Assembly (NCBI RefSeq): GCF_027409185.1
Contig: NC_084463.1
Location: 45,734,407-45,798,406 of the forward strand
Direction: 5' to 3'
DNA from: Cynocephalus volans
Lineage: Eukaryota > Chordata > Mammalia > Dermoptera > Cynocephalidae
DNA: 64,000 nucleotides
Below the pieces are notes generated by a model, which worked only from the letters and a program-made list of their open reading frames with translations, was not told where the DNA came from and searched no databases. The position numbers were made by a program, and so were the translations under genes. This document shows positions 34,531 through 46,419 of the stretch, piece by piece. Each line of letters starts with the position of its first letter. The stretch's first letter is position 1.

Positions 34531-37020
34531 TTATAACAGAAGTGACATCAGTCTTTACGCAGCTAGTTATGAAAAAAAATTCTAAGGAATAGATTCTTCT
34601 GCCATTGGTAAAATTATTCCAATAGTGCAGGATTTGCCACTAATTTAATTAAAATGTGTGGTTATAATTTTGTTACATCTAAATATGTTCAGAACTAGTG
34701 CTGCCAAAGACATGTTTTTTATTTTTTGTTTTTTGGTTCTTTTTAGTTCAATGTTCATCATAAGTTGATATTCCCATATCATCCTCTTCATTTTTTTATT
34801 TTGATTCTCAGCCCTTCACACACAAAAAATGTTTCTCCTTGAAGTGAACTCTTAAGAATCTTATATTGGTAATTAAATGCTGGTGTTTTTCCTTTTGAAA
34901 ATGTTTAAATTTATGTGTGTCTATTAAAGATATCTTAGTTAAGTATCCAATTTTACCCTTAATAATAATTTTTCTCAGCACTCAATATTTATTTCCCTAT
35001 ATTCTGGCTCCAAAAAAATCATGCAGATTTTGTTCTTACCTTTGTAGTTGATCTCTCTTTCTCTGTCACTTCTTTCAAGCAATTTTTTCTATTTTATTTT
35101 TATGCAGTTTTGCTAATATTTGTTTTGAATACTGATACAAAGCTTTTTTGATGAAAAAAAATTTCTGAATTCAAAGATTCATAACTGGTTTCAAAATTTG
35201 GAAATTTATAAATAAGCATCATTTTGATTATCTTTAATGTTTATATGTTATACTCAGTATACCAATTTTACCTGAAATAAAAATATACAGTACTATATTT
35301 ATATTTTGTATCACTTTCCCCTCTTTACTCTATTTGGCTATATTCATTCTGCTCAATATTTTAGTTCACTAGTCCTGTCATCAGCTCAGTCTAATTTCAC
35401 GTTTAACTCATAAATTTAATGTTTACTACATTTTTTTTTTAGATTTCTCTGTTTTTAATACATGTCTTACCATGTTTAGAGTTTCTTGCTCTTTCCAAAT
35501 TATTTTGATTTCCTACTTTCCCATTTTATTTACTTAAATATTTTAAAAATAAAGCCAATATTAATGTTTATGTGGCATCTATTTTCTTGTGACTGTTTAT
35601 TCATGTAGCTTATTTCCTTTTGTGCCTTATCATTTTTCATTTGGTTTTTGCTTTTGGGAGATAGCACCTTTAGGATTTCTGCAGTCAGCTAATTTCTTTA
35701 TTTATTCCAATTGTGCTGGGGGCAAAATAGAAAACCCACATAAATTTGATGTGTTTGCAACCAGGCAGTATCTTAAGGGAGCACTTGATTCTTAGATTGA
35801 ATAGTCTCCTCCATGTTTCTCTATTTATTTCAGCTCCTAGGAATTGCTTATACTTTCCTTTAAATTTATTCAGCATTTTAAAAATTCTTGTAATGTTTTA
35901 AGTATTTTTAGTTGTATGCATTAAAAGTTTTTGAAATATATAATATTTTCACAGAAGCACAAATATCTACAGTATATAAATAAGTAAAATATTTCACATA
36001 GATTTTTTTGGCAGACAACAGTATCTCATCAGAGACACTTTTGAAATTTCTGAAGTTTATTTGGAACACACACAACCCTATATACATTCTAATAATAATA
36101 ATTTGTTCAGTGTAATTGGTTTTTAATACTTAAAATTTTGTTTTATGTTTTGCATACATTTCTGAAATAATAGTGCTCCACAACAGGAACAGTACCTATG
36201 GATGGTAAATATTACTGTGTATGGTAAATATTACTCATCTAACACAAGAAGCTAACAGTACTTGTGGGTTTCTATTGTTTCTATTGTTATTTCATTGTGC
36301 CTGGAAAATATGGTCTGTTGTGTTTATGCTTTTATGAAGACACTTAAAATTGGTAGGCCTAAAACCTCCCATTTTTAATAATTTTCTCTGGCATTTGAAA
36401 ATAATGTGTATCCTCAGTTTGCTGGTGAGAAATGGTTTTTTATTTGTATTTTTAATTGGTCAAATTTTCTAATGAAGTTATTTAACATCCTTTATCTTCA
36501 TTTATTAGCTATACCACAATACATTAGATACATATGATGGTATTAATGTCACCTAACATGACTGCAAGTGTATCAATTTGTCATTTTTATAAATCTTTGT
36601 GTTATATATTTTAATGTTTAGGTATTAAGTCTGTATGTGTCAATGACTTAGAACAGTGTGTAACACATTTTATTTACTAAATTAGTATTAACCATTCTGA
36701 CATCATATTTTTATTTGTTCATGCTACTCTTCATTTACTTTGTTGTTTTGTATTTGTTTCCTACTGAAAATTTAATTTTCCATCCTATCTAAAAGAGGAG
36801 GCAGATTTAATCTGTAGTTTTAATAAAATCCAAATTCAAACATGCTCTACTAACTTAATTTATTTTCAGTACATCATTTGTGCACACAATCAATGTAAGC
36901 ATTAAGTATAGCAGCTATAGTCATAATTTACATTCTTCAAATGGTTCATTCATTGATTGCCCCAAAGCCTTGTTTTTACACATTATTATTTCTGATTCTT
37001 TCATGTCAACTGCAGAGAAA
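34530..37020. other. AT-rich intergenic DNA with a probable ancient L1 piece
   Basis: No gene was recognised. Around 36370-36760 the minus strand resembles a decayed L1 endonuclease region, but divergence is too great to set limits. The rest has no recognisable structure. Confidence 0.4.
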
Positions 37021-37457
37021 ATGTAGAAACACAGAATACTACAAGTTAAAAATAAATACTTTAACAAGCAAAAATTATGCAAATAAACTTAAGAAATTAA
37101 ATATATAAATATCCCTACATAGAGAGAAATATATCAATAAACCTATAATGAGGAAATAGATTAAATTAATTTAAAATATTTCCACAAAGAAAAGCCCAAG
37201 GACAAGTAGCTTAACGCAAATTCTGCCAAATATTTAATGAAGAATTCTTCACAAACACTGCCAAAGAATTGAAGAGATGAGAATATTTTCCAATTTCTTC
37301 TGTCAGGTTAGTATTATCCTGATTCCAAAATTTAGCAGAGGCATTACAAAAAAGGAAGATAATATATTATTATCCCTCTTGTATGCAGACACCAAAATCC
37401 ACAAATATACTAGCAAATTGAATCTAGAAAAATATGAAATTTGTTAGAAAGCATGAT

Positions 37458-37828
37458 TGTATTAGTCCATTTTGTGTTACTATAACAGAAATACCTGAGA
37501 CGGTAATTTATAAAGAGCAGAGGTTTATTTGGCTTATGATTCTGGGACAGCTGCATCTGGCATGGCCTCAGGCTGCTTCGACTCTTGGTGGAAAGTGGCA
37601 AGAAGCTGGCAGGTACAAGCAGAGAGGGAGCAAGAGAGAGGAGGTGCAAGAGTCTTTTAAACAACCAGCTCTTGTGGGAACTAATAGAGCAAGAACTCAC
37701 TCATTACTCCCCCCACCTAGAGAGAGCACTAACCCATTCATGAGGGATCCATCCCCATGATTCAAACTGCCACACTTGGAATAAGATTTCCATGAGTTCT
37801 GGGAATACAATACATCCAAGCTCCATCA
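37458..37828 (-). repeat. MaLR 3' LTR (left copy)
   Basis: 371 bases, co-linear with the right copy at 39366-39749. It lacks a short segment around 'atcatatggtgagagg' that is present in the right copy. Confidence 0.9.
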
Positions 37829-39365
37829 TTTGACCCCTGGTCCCCCAAAACTCATGTCCCTGTCACATACAAAATACAATCATTCCATCCCAAAGTCTTA
37901 GCTTGTTCCAGCACCAATTTAAAAGTCCAAAGTCCAAAGTCTCATCCAAGACCAAAGGCAAAACTCCTTCCAGCTGTGAACCTGTAAAAATCAAAACCAA
38001 ATTTATCTACAGCCAAGATACAATGGTGGAACTGACACTGGATACATATTCCCATTCCAAAAGGGAGAAATAGGCCAAAAGAAAGGAGAAACAGGCCCCA
38101 AACAAATCCAAAACCCAGCACAAAAGACATTATGTCTTAACACTCCCAAATAATCTTCTTTGACTACAACTCCTGCTTCCTGGCACAATGGGGCATCTGG
38201 ACCCCCAAAGCTTTGGGCAGTCTTCCTCCCACAGCTCTGTGATGTGCAGTCCACTGAGCTGCACTGGTACCTGTGGCTTTTCCAGGCTGGTGCTGCATGT
38301 TGCCAGTGGTCTTACAGATCTGGGGTACTGGTGGCAGCCCCACTGCCTTGGCTCTACTAGACATTTTCTGGTGGGGGCTCACTGTGGGGGCTCTGCCCCT
38401 GCAGCAGGTCTCTGCCTGGGCCCCCAGACTTTTCCATACCTCCTCTGGATTCTGGGTGGAGGCTGCCATGCCTCCACTGCTCTCATGTCCTGCTGGCCTG
38501 CAGACTTTTAATGTGGATGCCACTGAGGTTTCAGGCTTCTACTCTCCAGAGCTGCTGCATGAACTACACTTTGGGCTGTTTGAGGAAGGCTTGCTCCAGC
38601 TGGAGCAGCTGGAATGCAGGGAGCAGGTTCCTGAGGTCCATCCTCTGGGACAACTCAGTCCTTCTAGGCCTCAGGGTCTGTGATGGGAGGGGCACCCTTC
38701 CAGACTTCTCAAATGCTTTCAGGCATTTTTCTCTCATTGTCTTGGCTATTAGCATCTGGCTGCCTCACCACCAAGCTAATGTCTTTAGCAACCAATTTAT
38801 CTGCTTCACCCTTGCATTTTTCTCTTGCTCTCAGCTTCTCTACCACATGGCCAGTCTGCAAATTTTCCAAATCTTCATGTTCTGCTTCCCCTTTTAAATT
38901 CTGGCTTTGCATCATGCCTTTGCCACCATAACTCAGAGTAGGCTGTTAAAAGTAACCAGGCAGCTTACTTAATGCTTTGCTGCCTGGAAATTTCCTCTGC
39001 CAAACATTCTGGTTCACAACTCTTAAGTCCCACCTTCCACAAAGTCCAAGGGCATGGACACAATGCAGCCAAGCTCCTTGCTATGGTGTAGCAAGGGTGA
39101 TCTTTTGTCCAATTCCAGATAAGTTCTTCATTTCTATCTGAGACCTCATCATCTGCATGGTCTTTACTGGCCACATTTCTATCAGCAATCTGGTGGTCAC
39201 AGCCATTTAACCAATCTCTAAAATGTTCCAAAGCTTCCCTCATCTTTTTGTCTTCTTCTAAGTCCTCCACACTCCTCCAACCTTTGCCTAATTCTCAGTT
39301 CCAAAGCTGCATCCACATTTTCAAGTATCTGCATAGCAACACCCCACTCCTTGGTACCAATTTTG

Positions 39366-39749
39366 TGTATTAGTCCATTCATGTTGCTAAAACAGAAATA
39401 CCTGAGACTGTGTAACGTATAAAGAACAGAGGTTTATTTGGCTTATGATTCGGGGACAGCTGAACCTGGCACGGGCCTCAGGCTGCTTCTACTCATGGTG
39501 GAAAGTGGCAGGCAGCCGGTGGGTACAAGCAGATCATATGGTGAGAGGGAGCAAGAGAGAAGAGGTGCCAGGGTCTTTTAAACAATCAGCTGTCATGGGA
39601 ACTAATAGAGTGAGATCTCACTCATTACTCCTCCCACCTAGGGAGAGCATTAACCCATTCATGAGGGATCTGCCCCTGTGACTCAAACTGCCACACTGAG
39701 GATCAGATTTCCATGAGTTCTGGGAGGACAATACATCCAAACTCCATCA
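39366..39749 (-). repeat. MaLR 5' LTR (right copy)
   Basis: 384 bases. It shares 'gaaatacctgagac', 'gaggtttatttggcttatgattc', 'cttttaaacaa' and 'catgagggatc' with the left copy. The differences between the copies reflect age since insertion. Confidence 0.9.
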
Positions 39750-40409
39750 GTGATCAATTGGGATTATTTCACAAATGTGATGTTCATTTAACATTCAAAA
39801 AGCAGATTACAAAATAAAAGTTGTAATTGTCATGTATTCATTACCTAATCCCATGTATATGTAAGGTATTCATTAAAAACCTAATAGAACAAATAAACAA
39901 GTTTAGCAAGGTTACAAAATATAAGAACAACATATAAAATTCAACTGTGATTTTATATACCAGAAATGAACAATCTGAAAATGAAGTAAAAAAAAACCCC
40001 ACAATTTTATTAATAAAAGCATCACAGGAAAAAAATAGAAATGACAAAAAAGTGCACATCTTTTACAATGAAAAACTTTAAAAAGTCATTAGTGAAGTCA
40101 ATCAAAAAACTGAATGAACAAAATACATCAAATATACAATGATAACAATATTTAATATTGTTAAAATCATAATACTCCACAAATTGACCTACAAATTCAG
40201 TGCAATCCCTTCAACCTTGCCACTTCCTTTTTTACTGAAATTGATAAGCTCATCCTAAATTTTACATGAAAATTTGAATAAAACTGAATATGCAAATGAT
40301 CTGAAAAGGATTGGATGACAAGCAAATATTACTACAAAGTTACAGTAATAAGGTGTGGTATTTGCATAAAAATAGACTCATGTTGATCAATGGAATAAAT
40401 TTGCAGGTG

Positions 40410-40535
40410 CAGTTTTTTTATTGAAATTTAATTGATTATACATATTTGTGAGGTATAGTGTTGAATATCAATATCTGTGTACAATGTGTAATGATCAAAT
40501 CAATATATTCATTGTCCATTATTACACTGGTCCAG
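40410..40535 (-). mobile_element. L1 3' UTR scrap, minus strand
   Basis: TTTATTGAAATTTAATTGAT onward, with 'acaatgtgtaatgatcaaatca' (40481), is the reversed 3' end of an L1MA/L1PB-type element inserted in the opposite orientation to its L1 host. Confidence 0.75.
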
Positions 40536-40838
40536 TATTAAAAACTTTAATTTATGGTAAATTGACTTTGACAAAGAGACCATGAAAATTTAGTGCAAAA
40601 TATATTGCCTTATTGACAAGTGATGAGAAAATTGGATGTTCACATGCAAAGAATGAAGTTAGACTCCTACTTCAAAGCACAGATGAATAATACTCTAAAC
40701 AGATCAAACACCTAAATATAAAAGCTAAAGACTATAAAATTCTTACTGAGACACTTGAATATTTCTTTGTGTAATTTTGGATTAAGCAAATATTTTTTAG
40801 AATACACCAAAAGCACAAAAAAGGAAAAGAAAAAGAAA

Positions 40839-40945
40839 GGACTGGCTGGTTGCCTCAGTTGTTCAGAGTATGCTGTTATAACACCGAGGTCAGTGGGTTC
40901 AAATCCCCATACTGGCCAGCCACTTAAAAAAAAAAAACAAAAAAT
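40839..40945 (+). mobile_element. Ile-tRNA-derived SINE
   Basis: A tRNA-like body begins GGCTGGTTGCCTCAGTTG and continues 'ctgttataacaccgaggtc'. It has a perfect B box GGTTCAAATCC (40896-40906), an acceptor-like ACTGGCCAG and an A-rich tail. It is not a functional tRNA, because the anticodon-loop and D-arm positions are altered. Target duplication cannot be fixed because both flanks are A-rich. Confidence 0.85.
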
Positions 40946-41422
40946 ACAAAAAGATGACCTGAACTTTAACAAGTTTTTCTTTTGTTCTATAAGCAACACT
41001 AAGAATAAAATAAAAAGACATGTAACATAATATGCAAAAATATTTGAAATTATATATTTAATTATGGTCTACTGTACCCAACATAAAAAGAACAATGCAA
41101 GTTAATAATAAAATGGACAACCTGTCAGTCTTTAAAGCTGAGCAAGAAACTTGAATAAACATGTTTTCAAAAAAGATATATGCAAGTTTCCAACGAAATT
41201 CTAGTTAAAAACCAACAGCAATGAGATAATAGTTAATTGCCAATAGATGACTATATCAAAAAGATAACGTGTTAGTAAAGATGTGAAGAATACGGAAGCC
41301 TCACAATTGTTGGTGGTCATTAAAATAGTGCAGCCAATTTGTGAAAAAAGGCAGTTCTCCATGATGTTATACATGGAACTATTGTATGGCCTCGAAATTC
41401 CACTCCCAGTTAAGTGCCCCCA

Positions 41423-41731
41423 TGAGTAAAATGGAGTCAGTATAGTCAGGCCCCCTCACCTAATATCCAGAGTGTATAATTCAGCACATCCATTGTAAAC
41501 AGGTTACATAAGAGGAGCATAACTGCACATGTGCGCCCATATGTACTCCTTGGCTCATTCTCACTATCGTGTACTTTCGGTATAAAAGGCAGCAGCTCTG
41601 GACCCCTGGCCAGCAGAGCTTGCATTGGAATAATGCAAGTCTATCCTATCATTGGCTGCTAGAATCTTTTCAACTACCTGACTCACAGCCTGCACAGGAT
41701 GGGGCAGAGGGGTCTGTGATCCAGCCTGACA
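41423..41731 (+). repeat. ERV-X 5' LTR
   Basis: TG...CA ends, with a TATA box TATAAAAG at 41581. The polyadenylation signal is decayed to AATAAT. 'gcacatgtgcgcccatatgtactccttggctcat' is shared base for base with the 3' LTR. Confidence 0.9.
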
Positions 41732-42099
41732 ATTGGTTTAGCAGACAGGATTCTGAGCAGGTAAGGAAGCCACTAGTCCCTCAGGAGGGGGAGAAAATGT
41801 GGCTACCCACAAGTATGTGGTACCCAGCAGCCACTTTCTTGTTGACTGGCATCTGGCTTTGCTAACTGTACTGTGAGTCAACACGGACCAGGCATTCTAT
41901 GAAGTGGTGTGGCTTCAAGATTTGCAGCCGAAAGCAGACATGTTGGAAGCATGGGTACTTGTTCTGGAGGCTGAAGTACAGCAACCTGTCACTCCTGCTT
42001 ATGACATAGGAGATGATGACGAACCCAGTGGTGAGTTGAGGGAGAAGTTGAGGGAGACTGTGCATCCCCTGGCTTGACCTGTTGTACATCAGAAAGTGA

Positions 42100-43016
42100 A
42101 GCATGAACAGCCCATGGGCTCAGACAGACAACTGGTAGGCAACCCACAAGTGACCCAATTTACTACTTATGTCCCCTACACTCAAACTGAGTTGGTTAAC
42201 TTGGGGAAACAGTTTTGGCAAAACAGGGTGAACCTCTAGCTGCTCAGCTCCTGTGACCGTGGGACCTAGGGATGGATAGTGTGATGTGCTCTGCTGATGA
42301 GATGGAAAATTAAGCCTCTATCACCATGCACCCATCCCTGAAACAGCAGCTACAGAACAGCTGCAGACATGCACCAGGACAGCATAACCACTCCTTGATG
42401 GAATGGGTGAATGCAGCCATCTGGACGATGTGGACAAATGCCAGAGAACTGCCCAAAACTGTGAGTAGATGGCAAACATATGCCAAGCTGGTCCAAATAA
42501 CTTGGGAGTGCGGGATGCAGCAGTCCATGTTCAATATGAACACCCATGGCCTGGACGATGAATGTTTTACCAGCAGCATGAGAGATAGTGCTGCAAAATT
42601 CTCCATCAACATCCTTTGGGACACTGATGGCCATACTGACCCCGTACATTGGTCATTCTATACATGAAGTAATGACCCTCATTGCCAGTCTGTGAAGCAC
42701 AGGGAAGGAGACAAACAAAGGGGATCTGAAAGGTGGTGAAGACCAAGTTCCCCCAAAATGTCCAGATGCTGCCCAGAAGGGACTGAGCAAGACCAGCCAT
42801 TTGCAGATGTGGTTTGACTTGCTTACAGCAGGGATTGATAGGGAAAAAATCAACTGGCAACCAAATGTGGTCCTGTTTGCCTTGTGGCAGCAATTGCACC
42901 CTGAACAGCATTACACCAAACTTCCTAAAGAGGCAAATGATCAAGTATTCCCAGCGAATCTGAAAGATTTCATGGCTACTTCCACAGAGGTGGATGGACT
43001 GTTCTCTTTCAGCTAG
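42100..43016 (+). pseudogene. ERV-X gag remnant
   Basis: The position after the 5' LTR and before the protease makes this gag. Frame pieces such as TELVNLGKQFWQ and HSLMEWVNAAIW look like retroviral capsid helices, but several frames are needed to follow them (42326-42667, 42801-43016). Stops and frameshifts are frequent. No zinc knuckle was found, as is often the case in ERVL-type gag. Confidence 0.6.
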
Positions 43017-43040
43017 GGAGCAGGCTGAGGTGCTCACCTT

Positions 43041-43370
43041 TTGGGGACAGATGAGGACTGGAGGTCTCATGGTGAACTGGCAATACATTGGTCAGAGACA
43101 GATATACAGTGTGTGTTAGCACTGGTGGATACCGGCACAGAATGTAGCCTGATACACGGCAACCCAGATAAGTTTCTGGGGGCCACAGTGAATGCTGATG
43201 GCTATGGAGGACATGATACTAAAGTCAAAGCTGTGTGCTTGCTGCTGGGCATAGGAAGATTGCCCCCTCATGTATATACTGTGTATGTATCTACTCTAGC
43301 TGAATACATGTTGGGTATAGATGTACTTTATGGGTTACAACTGCACATGCTGATCAGAGAATTCTGGCTG
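43041..43370 (+). pseudogene. ERV-X protease (retropepsin) remnant
   Basis: The catalytic aspartate motif appears as LALVDTGTECSLI (about 43110-43150), a variant of retroviral LxDTGA. It is followed by a hydrophobic flap region and MLGIDVLYGL, typical of the retropepsin C-terminal part. The frame runs on into the linker before reverse transcriptase and is then broken. Confidence 0.8.
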
Positions 43371-43439
43371 TGGATACAGAGAGTAAAGCCTGTGTTGTGG
43401 GACATGCTAAACATGACCCACAAGTATTACCCAAGTCAA

Positions 43440-44000
43440 TACGCGCAGTCAAGGTGAAACAGTATCACCTGCTGGGAGGACATGCAGAGATGGGTGCCAC
43501 TATATTGGAGTTAGAAAAGGTTGGCATTATTCATCCTGCACATAGCCCGCTTACTGACCCAGTATGGCCAGTGAAAAAACCTGATGGGACCTGGACAATG
43601 ACTGTGGATGGTCAAGAACTGAAGAAAGTAGTACAACCTTTGCATGTGGCTGTGCCTTCAGGTCACAACTTGATGGATCAGCTGATGACTGAGCTAGGAA
43701 CTTATCATTATGTACTGGACCTTACAAATGTTTTTTCCTCTATCCCAACCTTGGCTCATAGCTAAGATCAATTTGCCTTCACTGGGGAAGGCAGGCAATG
43801 GACTTTCTAAGTGCTGCCCCAGGGCTACCTGCATAGTCCAACCATCTGCCATGGTTTAGTGGCTGGGGACCTAGCCAAGTGGACTAGGCCCAACATGGTT
43901 ACAATGTTTCATTACAGATGATGTCTTACTAACTTCTGATTCTCTTACAGATTCAACCAAGTTGGCTCCAATGCTCCTAGGTCATTTGGAATAATGTGAG
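43440..44000 (+). pseudogene. ERV-X reverse transcriptase remnant
   Basis: Conserved fingers/palm segments are clear: LEKVGIIHPAHSPLTDPVWP, then KKPDGTWTMTVDG and LGTYHYVLDLTNVFSSIP. The wording (VWPVKKPDGTW, YHYVLDL) is that of ERVL/HERV-S class III elements. A stop interrupts the frame at 43763. Further on, the catalytic loop region reads DDVLLTSDS (near 43917) in a shifted frame, so the enzyme cannot be made as one product. Confidence 0.88.
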
Positions 44001-44089
44001 TGGGCCATACATGAGGGACTTTCCCTTTGGATATCGATTTGGAAATATCCAAGTAGATAGTGGCAGGCCACTGACCCCTGTGGGGACAA

Positions 44090-44225
44090 GCCACGTGGCA
44101 AGAGTTATGGGAATTAGGACATGAGAAGAAAGTAACTCTTTTCCATGTCACAGAATACTTCCCCTTCGCCTGTCTGGGCAATGATGTAGCCAATGCATTG
44201 GCTAAGATAAGATAGATAGAAAGAG
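44090..44225 (+). pseudogene. ERV-X RNase H C-terminal remnant
   Basis: A short block reading KKVTLFHVTEYFP and then LGNDVANALAKI matches the final helix region of ERVL-type RNase H (…HVTGH…GN…AD.LA). The rest of the domain is missing or unrecognisable. Confidence 0.7.
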
Positions 44226-44289
44226 ATCCAGCCACTGATGTAGGCCACTGGTTACATCAATGGATGCAGCATGCTGGCTGCAAGACCAT

Positions 44290-44900
44290 GTGGTCAATGG
44301 CTCATAAAATAGGATGACACATTTGTCTGGTGTACACTCAAGAGAGTCCACATCCCTGGTGGGTGCCACATACCAACAAGCAGATAACTCATGGAAGGGT
44401 GCCCCTGACTTGACAGCAAGAGGACATTGGGGGACTACTGTCCAGGTCAGAGAATTTCAGGTATATCTATACAGCCATTGATATGGCTACAGGTGTTCTG
44501 TTTGTATAGCCCTGCAAGTCCCCAGACCCAGTAAGCACTATTAAGGCACTGAATAGCCTTGTCGGCACCTGGTCACAGAGAGCTATAATGAAACCCACTT
44601 TACTAGACATGAAGTACAGACATGGGCTTCCCAGTTGTCTATTAAGTGGAAATTACACATGCCATATCATCCCCAGCAGTGGGAATGATTGAATAGTGCA
44701 ATGATCTTCTGAAAAAGGGACTAAGGCTATCCATCCAACCCCCTTCCCTGAAGGGGTGGACATGGCATTATGGCCAACAGTCAGAATCTTGAATGACAGA
44801 CCCCACAAGGGCAGGCCCTCCCCAGTGGAGGCTCTGTTGCATAGAGCCATAGCACCTGTTCCTGCAACCATTCTTTCCAGGATGGTAAGCTGGCACGTGT
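44290..44900 (+). pseudogene. ERV-X integrase remnant
   Basis: The core domain start is visible as YTAIDMATGVLF, around the first catalytic Asp, near 44470. The C-terminal part reads LWPTVRILNDRPHKGRPSPV (44765-44825) and VPATILSRM. Stops occur between these blocks. A minus-strand relative lies at 63361-64000. Confidence 0.8.
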
Positions 44901-45407
44901 TCTGCCAGAGGGATGAGAACTCCCTCTATTGGTGCCAACAACTTTTTTGTCTTTTTGCCAACAGTCTTGTGGCTGCCAACAGCATAGTTGACTGGGAGCA
45001 TATATATGCACTGAGTTTCCTACCAGTGTGGCCGCAGGATTCCTGTGGGAGATCATCCCACTGATGTCTGCTGCCTGAACCTGGCCTGAACAGAATGCTG
45101 TGTGTATAAGCCTGACTGTCACATAATGTTGCTTAGCAACATTTGCAGCAATGAACCGGTGAAACTCACGCTGTCCACAAATGACTAGAGATCCCCTCCA
45201 GGAATGGTGAGCCAATATGTTGTCCTCCTGGAGGTGGGTGTTAGCTGTACAGGGAGGAAGTGCCTGTGTTTTGGTGGCATGTTGCTGCAGCCTATATTGC
45301 TGCTGCGGCCTATGGATGCAATGGTCAGCCATTCTCACTAAGGGAACGTCATGGAGGATCTCAGACACATAGATTGTACAGTGAGGGACCCTGAAGCATT
45401 GGGGGGG

Positions 45408-45719
45408 TGAAGAAAATGGAGTCAGTATAGTCAGGCCCCCTTGCCTCATATCTGGCTGGGTATGATTCAGCACATCCATTGCAGGCAAGTTATGTAACAG
45501 TAGCATAACTGCACATGTGCGCCCATATGTACTCCTTGGCTCATGGCCACTACTGTGTACTTTCAGTATAAAAGGCAGCAGCTCTGAACCACTGGCTGGC
45601 AGGGCTCATGTCAGAATAAAGCATGTCTATCTTGTTATCAGCTGCCAGAATCTTTTTTCAACTACCTGATTCAGGAGATGCACAGGACAAGGCAGAGGGG
45701 TCTGTGATCCAACCCAACA
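45408..45719 (+). repeat. ERV-X 3' LTR
   Basis: TG...CA ends, preceded by a G-run. It has TATAAAAG at 45567 and AATAAA at 45615-45620. It is co-linear with the 5' LTR over its whole length. Confidence 0.9.
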
Positions 45720-45854
45720 CCCCTCAAAATAAAAATCTCTGGCCATCCAAAGACTCAGGCATGAATGCTCATATCAGCACTATTTTATATAGCCAGAAAT
45801 GAATGCAACTCAAATATTCATCCACTAGTGGAAGGAAAAGTAATATGTGGTTTA

Positions 45855-46232
45855 GCCATACAATAGGGAAGTTCAAAGTCCAGGAAACACATCTTGTGAA
45901 GTGGTGGCTTCAGCGATGGCAGGCATCACACTGCAGAAATGGTGGAGTGGGGAGGGCAAGAGAGAGCAGTGAGAGAGGCAGACTCTCCTCTCTTCTTTTA
46001 AAGCCCTCTGAACCACATCCCTGACTGCCATTTTTAATCCATTCTCTACTGCACAGTCCTGCAATCCAATCACCTCTTCAAGGCCCCACCTTTCAATAAC
46101 ATTTTAATAGGGTTTCCCACCCTCTTAATAGCCACAGTGGGGGCCAGGTTTCTAATACGTAAATCTCAGGGGACACAAGATTCAATTCAATCTTCAGTGA
46201 GTTTTGGGGGTCATAATTCAATCTACTACAGT
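45855..46232 (-). mobile_element. MaLR/MLT1-like LTR fragment
   Basis: Reversed MaLR landmarks include 'tcttcaaggccccacc' (46077), 'gggtttcccaccctcttaa' and the end 'ggggtcataattcaatctactaca'. The left end (LTR 3' end) is missing or diverged. Confidence 0.5.
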
Positions 46233-46419
46233 GAGGGTGTGGACAAAAGGGAACCCTTGTACACTATTGTTGAGAATGGAAATTAGTACAGGCCTTATAA
46301 AAAATACGAGTTTTCCTCAAAAGATTGAAAACAGAACCACCACATGACCTGTCAGTCTCACTACTGAGTATATATCTAAGGCAAAGAAAATCAGTATGTC
46401 AAAGTGATATCGGCAATTT

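Larger units (their letters stand above)
37458..39749 (-). mobile_element. Near-complete MaLR (THE1/MST-type) provirus
   Basis: Two LTRs in direct orientation (37458-37828 and 39366-39749) flank 1.5 kb of MaLR internal sequence. On the plus strand the LTRs start TGTATTAGTCCATT and end CTCCATCA. The interior has the usual reversed landmarks: 'ccaaagtctcatccaagac' (37934), 'gggcatctggacccccaaag', 'tgcatcatgcctttgccacc', and 'cttggtaccaattttgtgtattag' (39350) at its far end. Flanking ATGAT (37453-37457) and GTGAT (39750-39754) fit a 5-bp target duplication with 1 mismatch. MaLRs are non-autonomous; no intact gene is present. Confidence 0.92.
41423..45719 (+). mobile_element. Short ERVL/HERV-S-like provirus with two LTRs (ERV-X)
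   Basis: A 4.3-kb provirus has 309- and 312-base LTRs (41423-41731 and 45408-45719). Its interior holds decayed gag, protease, reverse transcriptase, RNase H and integrase pieces, and no env. A G-run (45401-45407) just before the 3' LTR is the likely polypurine tract. After the 5' LTR, TGGTTTAGCAGACAGGATTC (41734) is a possible tRNA-Leu primer site. Flanking CCCCA (41418-41422) and CCCCT (45720-45724) fit a 5-bp target duplication with 1 mismatch. The interior is shorter than a normal 6-8 kb, so parts are deleted. Confidence 0.9.

Noticed and set aside
38164..38683. Several open frames of 100-136 residues
   Set aside because: They lie within MaLR internal sequence in mixed orientations. MaLR interiors carry no functional gene.
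40839..40945. Possible tRNA-Ile gene
   Set aside because: The B box is perfect, but the D-arm and anticodon region are altered and an A-rich tail follows. It is a SINE.
44781..45506. 241-residue minus-strand open frame
   Set aside because: It is antisense to the integrase-to-LTR part of the ERV and crosses the LTR boundary. No independent similarity was seen.
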